From Heritagella sp051881655 (lineage in GTDB: Bacteria; Bacillota; Clostridia; Oscillospirales; Acutalibacteraceae): a stretch of 9,839 nt of DNA. The stretch is taken from the NCBI GenBank assembly GCA_051881655.1, contig JBJEQH010000161.1, positions 1 to 9,839 on the forward strand. Direction: 5' to 3'. The notes beneath the pieces were generated by a model, which searched no databases, was not told the DNA's origin, and saw only the letters and a list, made by a program, of their open reading frames with translations. Shown piece after piece: positions 1 through 4,850 of the stretch. The position numbers and the translations under genes were made by a program. Every line of letters begins with the position of its first letter. Positions within the stretch are counted from its first letter, which is position 1.

Positions 1-876
1 GATAAGGGCGAACTGACGCTGGAAACCAACGGGGCCGAGGCTGGGGCCGAAGCTGCCGTGAAGGCGGGCGTGTGCCATGTGGCAGCCGCCAGTGAGGACG
101 AAGCCATCGCGGCTGTCCGTTCGCTGGTTGTCAAGCTGCCTGCCAATAACCTCAGCGGTGCTCCGGTTGTTGATTTTGCCGGCGTTTCCGCTTCGGCTGC
201 TGTGGCGGCCGGTATGAGCGGGGCCGATACGGTCAAGGCCATCGCGGATGAGGGTTCTTTCACCGAGCTGAGCAAGGGATTCGGTTCCTGTGCGGTGACG
301 GGTCTGGCCACGATGAACGGGATGACGGTCGGCCTGGTTGCGTTTGACGGTGTGATCTGTGTAGACGGCTGCTCGAAGGCTGCCCGTTTCGTGCGTTTCT
401 GTGATGCGTTCTCCCTGCCGGTGGTTACCGCTGTGAATGCCGAGGGCTTTACCAGTGTGCGCGAAGCCTGCAAGCTGAGCAATGCCTACAGCGAGGCCAC
501 GACCGCAAAGGCGACGGTGATCTGCGGCAGCGCCGTTGGGGCCGTTTACATTGCAGTGGCTGGCCGCGGTGCCAATGCCGATATCACGCTGGCGTGGCCG
601 GATGCGGTTGTTTCTCCGCTGGCTCCTGCGACGGCCTGCATGTTCACCTGCAGCGATCAGCTGGCCGGATCGGCCGACCCGGTTCATGACCGTGAAAAAC
701 TGATTGCGGATTATGCGAAGAACGAATGCACCCCGTTCAAGGCAGCGGCCGAGGGCTTTATCGAGGATATCGTACTGCCCGAGGAGACCCGCGCCAAGGT
801 TCTGGGCGCTCTCGATATGCTGGCTGGCAAGCGCGTACAGCGCCTGGCCAAGAAACATGCCAATATTCAGCTGTAA
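1..876 (+). CDS. Acyl-CoA carboxyltransferase subunit (12S / MmdA / PccB type), 5'-truncated
   Basis: The frame is open from the first base, so the gene starts upstream; 291 C-terminal residues are visible. The family moves a carboxyl group between biotin and an acyl-CoA (propionyl-/methylmalonyl-, acetyl-/malonyl-CoA). Visible residues 1-50 match the linker before the C-terminal crotonase-like lobe (GVCHVAA, then LPANN, like the family's SGxxHFVA and LPxNN). Residues 75-215 are the lobe itself, with KAARFVRFCDAF at 126-137, NAEGF at 146-150, VGAVYIAV at 179-186 and LAWPDA at 197-202. Oddities: the usual PGFxPGxxQExxGI loop is shortened to EGFTSVREACKLS, and the YGGAYIAM oxyanion-hole motif reads VGAVYIAV, so the acyl-CoA substrate cannot be assigned. 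The gene ends 28 bp before the biotin carrier and is surely in the same operon. Family is confident; exact reaction is not. Confidence 0.85.
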   Translation, partial: DKGELTLETNGAEAGAEAAVKAGVCHVAAASEDEAIAAVRSLVVKLPANNLSGAPVVDFAGVSASAAVAAGMSGADTVKAIADEGSFTELSKGFGSCAVTGLATMNGMTVGLVAFDGVICVDGCSKAARFVRFCDAFSLPVVTAVNAEGFTSVREACKLSNAYSEATTAKATVICGSAVGAVYIAVAGRGANADITLAWPDAVVSPLAPATACMFTCSDQLAGSADPVHDREKLIADYAKNECTPFKAAAEGFIEDIVLPEETRAKVLGALDMLAGKRVQRLAKKHANIQL

Positions 877-904
877 GGCAAAGTAGAGACAGGAGGAACA
901 AACG

Positions 905-1288
905 ATGAAAAATTTGAAAATTACCGTAAATGGTGTTGCGTATAGCGTACAGGTTGAGGAAGTCGGCGGCGCCGCTCCTGCTGCTGTTGCGGCGGCTCCC
1001 GCTCCGGTGGCTGCTCCCGCTGCTGCCCCGGCTCCGGCTGCGGCTCCCGCTCCGGCTGCTCCGGCTGCGGTAGAAGGTGAAGCGGTAAAGGCTCCGATGC
1101 CCGGCACGATCCTCAGCGTGAATGTCAAGGCCGGCGATTCCGTGAAGTCCGGTGCGGTTCTGGCCATTCTCGAAGCCATGAAGATGGAAAACGAGATTAT
1201 GGCTCCCCGCGATGGCATTGTGGCGGCTGTGCATGTGAACAAGGGTGAAAGTGTCGATACGGGCGCTCCCATTGTTTCCCTCCAGTAA
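905..1288 (+). CDS. Biotin carboxyl carrier protein (1.3S / MmdC / OadA-C-terminal type)
   Basis: This 127-residue protein is a free-standing biotin carrier that would shuttle carboxyl groups between the two carboxyltransferases encoded on either side. The N-terminus (MKNLKITVNGVAYSVQVEE) resembles that of the Propionibacterium 1.3S subunit. Residues 23-55 are a flexible, almost pure Ala/Pro linker. Residues 60-127 form the biotinyl domain with the canonical EAMKMEN motif, placing the biotinylated lysine at K93. The length is typical of decarboxylase/transcarboxylase carriers and shorter than AccB of fatty-acid synthesis, whose N-terminus also looks different. The start is set by AGGAGG at 891-896, 8 bp upstream. 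It lies 28 bp after the 12S-type gene and 13 bp before the 5S-type gene. A biotin ligase elsewhere in the genome must load it. A lipoyl domain is unlikely because the AMKM context is that of biotin. Confidence 0.93.
   Translation: MKNLKITVNGVAYSVQVEEVGGAAPAAVAAAPAPVAAPAAAPAPAAAPAPAAPAAVEGEAVKAPMPGTILSVNVKAGDSVKSGAVLAILEAMKMENEIMAPRDGIVAAVHVNKGESVDTGAPIVSLQ
971..1069 (+). repeat. Ala/Pro-coding low-complexity linker inside the biotin carrier
   Basis: About 99 bp of imperfect GCTCCG/GCTGCT/GCTCCC repeats encode 33 residues that are almost all Ala and Pro (carrier residues 23-55). Such linkers act as a swinging arm between the docking N-terminus and the biotinyl domain. The repeat is likely to vary in length between strains by slippage. 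Confidence 0.85.
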
Positions 1289-1293
1289 GGGGG
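1287..1293 (+). promoter_or_regulatory. Shine-Dalgarno that fixes the 5S-type gene start
   Basis: AAGGGGG lies 8 bp before the ATG at 1302 and overlaps the stop codon of the biotin carrier. The open frame reaches back to a GTG at 1245, but that extension lies inside the carrier gene and has no ribosome site. The ATG start also gives the family N-terminus (MAKKILITETVLRDAHQS). Confidence 0.8.
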
Positions 1294-1301
1294 TCCTGCA
1301 A

Positions 1302-2702
1302 ATGGCTAAAAAAATTCTGATTACCGAAACCGTCCTGCGTGACGCCCATCAGTCTCTGCTGGCTACCAGAATGCCGCTGAGCGACATGGAGCCGATCCTG
1401 GAGAAGATGGACAAGATTGGCTTCTATTCCCTGGAATGCTGGGGCGGCGCTACGTTTGACGCCTGCATGCGTTTTTTGAACGAGGATCCGTGGATTCGCC
1501 TGCGTACCATTAAGGACAAGTGCCCCAACACCAAGCTGCAGATGCTGTTCCGCGGTCAGAACATGCTGGGTTACCGTCACTATGCCGACGATGTGCTGGA
1601 ATACTTCGTGCAGAAGTCTGTGGCCAACGGCATTGATATCATCCGTATTTTCGACGCCCTGAATGATATCCGCAACCTGCAGTCGGCGGTAAAGGCCGCC
1701 AAGAAGGAAGGCGCTCATGCGCAGATCGCCATTTCCTACACGACGGGTCCGGTATTCACCACGGATTACTATGTGGATTATGCCAAGCGCATCGAAGAGG
1801 CCGGCGCCGATTCGATCTGCATCAAGGATATGGCCGCTCTGCTGACGCCTTACCGCACGGCCGAACTGGTCGAGGCAATCAAGGGCGCCGTTAGCATCCC
1901 GGTCAGCCTGCATACGCATTATACCTCCGGCCTGGCCTCCATGTGCCTGCTCAAGGGCATCGAGGCGGGTGCGGATATGATTGATACCGCCATGTCGCCT
2001 CTGGCACAGGGCACCTCTCATGCTCCCACCGAGTCGATGGTGGCCGCCCTGCAGGGGACCGAGTTCGACACGGGTCTGGACCTGGTCGCACTGAGCGAAA
2101 TCCGCGAGTACTTCATGACGCTGCGTGAGAAGTATATCAAGGAAGGCCTGCTGGATCCCAAGATGCTGACGGCCGATGCCAAGGCGCTGATCTATCAGGT
2201 TCCCGGCGGTATGCTCTCGAACCTCCTGTCCCAGCTCAAGCAGGCCGGCAAAGAGGATAAGCTGACCGAGGTGCTGGAGGAAGTGCCGCGTGTGCGTGAG
2301 GATGCCGGTTATCCGCCGCTGGTAACGCCCACCTCTCAGATCGTCGGTACCCAGGCCGTGTTCAACGTGATTCTGGGCGAGCGCTATAAGATGTGCAATG
2401 ACCAGTTCAAGGATCTGGTTGCCGGTATGTACGGAAAGACGCCGGTCGATATTGATCCGGAATTCCGCAAGAAGATTATCGGAGACAGAGAGCCCGTCAC
2501 CTGCCGTCCGGCCGACCGGATCGAGCCGGAGCTGGATAAGCTGCGCAAGGAATGTGCCCAGTGGATCGAGCAGGAGGAGGACGTACTCTCCTATGCCATG
2601 TTCCCGAAGGTGGCCCCCGGCTTCTTTGAGAAGAGAAAAGAGGAGAAGTACGGGATTGACGGCAAGCACGCTGATGCTGCCAACAAGGTTCACCCCGTGT
2701 AA
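1302..2702 (+). CDS. Pyruvate/oxaloacetate carboxyltransferase (5S / OadA type, no biotin domain)
   Basis: This 466-residue enzyme transfers a carboxyl group between biotin and pyruvate/oxaloacetate. Residues 1-290 are a DRE-TIM-like HMGL barrel. LRDAHQSLLATR (12-23) carries the metal-ligand Asp14; ECWGGATFD is at 45-53 and LFRGQNMLGYRHY at 82-94. SICIKDMA (171-178) holds Lys175, the expected carbamylated lysine, and SLHTHYTSGLA (202-212) gives metal ligands His204 and His206. Residues 290-460 are the PYC_OADA conserved domain (QVPGGMLSNL, TPTSQIVGTQAV). The protein stops where OadA would continue into its own biotinyl domain, which fits the separate carrier gene just upstream. Annotation pipelines would call it oxaloacetate decarboxylase subunit alpha or pyruvate carboxylase subunit B; transcarboxylase 5S is equally supported by context. 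Codon use is strongly biased (CTG, CGT/CGC, AAG, GGC), suggesting high expression. A terminator follows 24 bp after the stop. Confidence 0.92.
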   Translation: MAKKILITETVLRDAHQSLLATRMPLSDMEPILEKMDKIGFYSLECWGGATFDACMRFLNEDPWIRLRTIKDKCPNTKLQMLFRGQNMLGYRHYADDVLEYFVQKSVANGIDIIRIFDALNDIRNLQSAVKAAKKEGAHAQIAISYTTGPVFTTDYYVDYAKRIEEAGADSICIKDMAALLTPYRTAELVEAIKGAVSIPVSLHTHYTSGLASMCLLKGIEAGADMIDTAMSPLAQGTSHAPTESMVAALQGTEFDTGLDLVALSEIREYFMTLREKYIKEGLLDPKMLTADAKALIYQVPGGMLSNLLSQLKQAGKEDKLTEVLEEVPRVREDAGYPPLVTPTSQIVGTQAVFNVILGERYKMCNDQFKDLVAGMYGKTPVDIDPEFRKKIIGDREPVTCRPADRIEPELDKLRKECAQWIEQEEDVLSYAMFPKVAPGFFEKRKEEKYGIDGKHADAANKVHPV

Positions 2703-2726
2703 TCGTGTGATTTTGTGAGAATGAGA

Positions 2727-2760
2727 GGGCAGAGAAGAAATTCTCTGCCCTTTTCCTTTT
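2727..2760 (+). terminator. Intrinsic (rho-independent) terminator after the biotin-enzyme operon
   Basis: A perfect 10-bp stem GGGCAGAGAA / TTCTCTGCCC (2727-2736 with 2741-2750) closes a GAAA tetraloop and is followed directly by the T-rich tract TTTTCCTTTT (2751-2760). It lies 24 bp after the stop codon of the 5S-type gene and just before the next promoter, so it separates the two operons. Confidence 0.95.
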
Positions 2761-2765
2761 GAATA

Positions 2766-2794
2766 TTGCAAACGGGAAGAGAAGATGGTAAAAT
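2766..2794 (+). promoter_or_regulatory. Sigma-A/sigma-70-type promoter of the yicC-rsmB operon
   Basis: TTGCAA (-35, 2766-2771) and TAAAAT (-10, 2789-2794) are separated by an ideal 17 bp. Transcription would start near 2801, giving a leader of about 56 nt before the yicC start. The site lies immediately downstream of the terminator and is the only good promoter I saw in the window. No riboswitch-like structure is evident in the short leader. Confidence 0.75.
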
Positions 2795-2843
2795 AAACTG
2801 TATATGTATTGCCAGTTTCTCCTGGCAGAGAATGTGAACCAAT

Positions 2844-2850
2844 AGGGGAT
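2844..2850 (+). promoter_or_regulatory. Shine-Dalgarno supporting a TTG start for yicC
   Basis: AGGGGAT lies 6 bp before the TTG at 2857. The alternative ATG at 2869 would be 18 bp away, too far. A further in-frame TTG at 2809 is close to the predicted transcription start, has no ribosome site and would add residues the family does not have. Confidence 0.7.
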
Positions 2851-2856
2851 GAGAAT

Positions 2857-3735
2857 TTGGTCAGCAGTATGACAGGATATGGCCGCGCGGAGGAGACCGT
2901 CCGTGGGCATCATGTTACGGTCGAAATCAAATCGGTCAATCACCGCTATTTTGAGTTTGGGTGCCGTACGCCGCGCGGATATGCCTTTTTGGATGATAAA
3001 ATAAAAACGTATCTGCAGTCCCGTTTGTCCAGAGGGAAGGTCGATGTGTATGTCTCGGTGGAGACGCTGGAGGATGCACCCGTCGAGGTTCTTGTCAATC
3101 ACTCCCTGGCCGAAGGATATGTCAAGGCCCTGCAGGAGATCAGCGAACGGTATGCGCTGCGCAATGACCTGACCGCCATGGGGCTGTCCCGTTATCCCGA
3201 TCTTTTTTCCGTGCATAAGACGCCGGAAAACGAGGAGGAGATCTGGTCGGCCGTTTCCCAGGTTCTCGCCGCGGCCACAGACCGCTTCCTTGAGATGCGC
3301 CGTCAGGAAGGCGAGCGCATGAAGGCGGATGTGCTGGGACGTGCAGCCAGAATTATGGAACTGGTGACGGAGATCGAGCAGCGTTCGCCGGAATCGGTGT
3401 CGGAATATGAGAAGAAGCTGCGCCAGAAAATTCAGGAAATGCTGGGCGACACCCAGGTGGATGAGCAGCGCCTGCTGACGGAAACGGCCATTTTTGCCGA
3501 TAAGGTGGCTGTGGCTGAGGAGACCGTGCGGCTGCGCAGCCATTTCGAGCAGATGAAGGCGATGCTGTCCTCGGATGAGGCAGTGGGAAGAAAGCTCGAC
3601 TTCCTGGTTCAGGAGATGAACCGGGAGGCCAATACCATCGGATCCAAGTGCTGTGATGCGTCCATCGCCTATAAAGTGGTGGATATTAAAGCGGAGATTG
3701 AAAAAATCCGCGAACAGATTCAGAACATCGAGTAA
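2857..3735 (+). CDS. yicC: YicC/YloC-family endoribonuclease
   Basis: With the TTG start the protein has 292 residues, the usual family length. The N-terminal YicC domain begins with the family hallmark SSMTGYGRAE (residues 3-12), then VEIKSVNHRYFEF. The C-terminal DUF1732 domain (about 207-292) shows DEQRLLTETAIFADKVAVAEE, then GRKLDFLVQEMNREANTIGSK, and ends KIREQIQNIE, all close to consensus. Family members are metal-dependent cytoplasmic endoribonucleases; E. coli YicC has been linked to turnover of the small RNA RyhB. The role in Clostridia is not established. It is the first gene of the housekeeping operon, and its stop lies 13 bp before the remA start, as in B. subtilis yloC-remA. Family assignment is secure; the RNA target is unknown. 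Confidence 0.93.
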   Translation: MVSSMTGYGRAEETVRGHHVTVEIKSVNHRYFEFGCRTPRGYAFLDDKIKTYLQSRLSRGKVDVYVSVETLEDAPVEVLVNHSLAEGYVKALQEISERYALRNDLTAMGLSRYPDLFSVHKTPENEEEIWSAVSQVLAAATDRFLEMRRQEGERMKADVLGRAARIMELVTEIEQRSPESVSEYEKKLRQKIQEMLGDTQVDEQRLLTETAIFADKVAVAEETVRLRSHFEQMKAMLSSDEAVGRKLDFLVQEMNREANTIGSKCCDASIAYKVVDIKAEIEKIREQIQNIE

Positions 3736-3740
3736 AGGAG
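3736..3740 (+). promoter_or_regulatory. Shine-Dalgarno that decides the remA start
   Basis: AGGAG lies just after the yicC stop codon. It is 8 bp from the ATG at 3749 but only 2 bp from the ATG at 3743, so the later ATG is preferred. That choice also gives the family-typical N-terminus MRLINIGFGNMV. Confidence 0.75.
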
Positions 3741-3748
3741 ACATGCAG

Positions 3749-4027
3749 ATGAGACTGATCAACATCGGTTTCGGGAACATGGTATCCGCCAGCCGGCTGG
3801 TGGCGATTGTCAGCCCTGAATCCGCCCCGATCAAGCGAATTGTACAGGATGCGAAAGAACGCGGATCGCTGATTGATGCCACCTATGGCCGCCGCACCCG
3901 TGCGGTGATCATTATGGACAGCGATCATGTGGTTCTCTCGGCGGTGCAGCCGGAAACCGTGGCCAACCGCCTGAATGACCGCGACGAGGATTTGACAGAA
4001 GACGAGGAGATGGACAACGATGAATAA
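3749..4027 (+). CDS. remA: RemA-like DNA-binding regulatory protein (DUF370)
   Basis: The 92-residue product closely resembles B. subtilis RemA along most of its length: LINIGFGNMVSASRLVAIVS at 3-22, then SAPIKRIVQDAKERG, TYGRRTRAVIIMDSDHVVLS and VQPETVANRL. RemA forms ring-shaped oligomers that bind DNA and activate biofilm-matrix and osmoprotection genes in Bacillus; the target in this organism is unknown. The last 15 or so residues are an acidic tail (DRDEDLTEDEEMDNDE). The gene follows yicC and overlaps gmk by 8 bp, a conserved Firmicutes arrangement. An ATG two codons upstream (3743) is possible but poorly spaced from the ribosome site. Confidence 0.93.
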   Translation: MRLINIGFGNMVSASRLVAIVSPESAPIKRIVQDAKERGSLIDATYGRRTRAVIIMDSDHVVLSAVQPETVANRLNDRDEDLTEDEEMDNDE

Positions 4028-4637
4028 AGGACTGGTCATTGTTCTTTCGGCTCCCTCCGGTTGCGGAAAGGGAACCATTCTCAGGGAAATCCTGGATCAG
4101 AATGAGCAGATCCGGCTTTCCGTTTCGGCAACGACGCGTTCCCCCCGCCCCGGCGAGGAAGACGGCAAGGATTATTTCTTCCTGGATCGGAAAGAATTTG
4201 AAGAGATGATTAAAAACGGGGAGATGCTGGAGCACGCCGAATATGCCGGGAATCTGTACGGGACCCCGAAGGGGCCGGTGGACGCCTGGTCGGAGGATGG
4301 AATCGACGTGATTCTGGAGATTGAGGTACAGGGTGGTTCGCAGGTCAAGGAAAAGCTGCCGGACTGCGTCAGTATCTTCATTCTGCCGCCGTCTTTTGCC
4401 GAGCTGAACCGCCGCCTGCACAAAAGAGGAACCGAGACGGAAGAGGTGATCCAGCGCCGTTTGGCCCTGGCCAAAGCGGAAATGGAGCATGCCGAGGATT
4501 ACGATTACATCGTGGTAAATAATGATTTGAAGGATGCTGTGGAGGATGTGAAGAAAATTATCGCGGCGGAAAAGCTGCGGTACAGCCGCTGCAGCGATAC
4601 AGTAGAAAGGGTGTTGATTGATGCTGAAACCGTCTGA
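4020..4637 (+). CDS. gmk: Guanylate kinase
   Basis: The 205-residue cytoplasmic enzyme phosphorylates GMP to GDP with ATP, a step in GTP supply and in (p)ppGpp metabolism. The P-loop is APSGCGKGT (11-19), with Ala for the first Gly, as in E. coli Gmk. The GMP-binding region follows: SVSATTRSPRPGEEDGKDYFF (about 34-54), EFEEMIKNGEMLEHAEYAGNLYGTP and ILEIEVQG (the Walker-B-like strand). The lid has RRLHKRGTETEEVIQRRL, and the C-terminus has DYIVVNND. Length and motif order are standard. GAGGAGA (4004-4010) lies 9 bp upstream of the ATG. The gene overlaps remA by 8 bp and rpoZ by 17 bp, implying translational coupling. Confidence 0.97.
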   Translation: MNKGLVIVLSAPSGCGKGTILREILDQNEQIRLSVSATTRSPRPGEEDGKDYFFLDRKEFEEMIKNGEMLEHAEYAGNLYGTPKGPVDAWSEDGIDVILEIEVQGGSQVKEKLPDCVSIFILPPSFAELNRRLHKRGTETEEVIQRRLALAKAEMEHAEDYDYIVVNNDLKDAVEDVKKIIAAEKLRYSRCSDTVERVLIDAETV

Positions 4638-4827
4638 AAATTTGATTGATTGTCCGCATAAGAGCCACTATTCGCTGGTGGTTGCGGTGGCCAAGCAGGC
4701 CCGGAAAATTTCGCAGGAAGCGGAAGAAAACCATGTGATTCTGGATGAAAAGCCGGTGGAAATCGCCGTGCGTGATTTCAGAGAGCACAAGTGCCTGATT
4801 AAAGAGCCGGAAGATGCCGTAATCTGA
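4621..4827 (+). CDS. rpoZ: DNA-directed RNA polymerase omega subunit
   Basis: This small 68-residue protein sits in the rpoZ position between gmk and priA. The central motif SHYSLVVAVAKQARKI (about 16-31) matches omega's SRYSLVIAVAKRARQI, and KPVEIAVRDF (about 45-54) matches the conserved KPVxIAVEEI. Omega binds the beta-prime subunit, helps RNA polymerase assembly and, in some bacteria, forms part of the ppGpp site. It is more divergent than its neighbours: the family's first Arg in SRYSL is His here, and the C-terminus (REHKCLIKEPEDAVI) is unusual. The ATG at 4621 is preferred to the adjacent TTG at 4618; AAAGGG (4606-4611) lies 9 bp before it. It overlaps gmk by 17 bp. Confidence 0.85.
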   Translation: MLKPSENLIDCPHKSHYSLVVAVAKQARKISQEAEENHVILDEKPVEIAVRDFREHKCLIKEPEDAVI

Positions 4828-4835
4828 TGAAAAAC

Positions 4836-4841
4836 GGGGGG
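4836..4841 (+). promoter_or_regulatory. Probable G-rich ribosome site for priA
   Basis: GGGGGG lies 9 bp before the ATG at 4851. The alternative in-frame ATG at 4827 overlaps the rpoZ stop codon (TGATGA) and could be used by reinitiation, but it has no good ribosome site and adds eight residues that the PriA family lacks. Confidence 0.5.
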
Positions 4842-4850
4842 TCGGAATGG

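Noticed and set aside
1..876. Reading the first gene as complete from the GTG at 58
   Set aside because: The frame stays open to base 1 with family-like sequence (GELTLETNGAEAGAEAAV) before the GTG, and half of the expected carboxyltransferase is missing, so the gene is cut by the window edge.
1197..2771. A 524-codon open frame on the minus strand across the 5S-type gene
   Set aside because: It is the mirror of a strongly coding, GC-rich plus-strand gene with clear active-site motifs. Its translation is rich in His, Gln, Leu and Arg with no recognisable domain, and it crosses the terminator.
2497..3882. A 461-codon open frame on the minus strand across yicC and the operon boundary
   Set aside because: It runs through a terminator, a promoter and three plus-strand genes, has no recognisable family, and is explained by codon bias of yicC and its neighbours.
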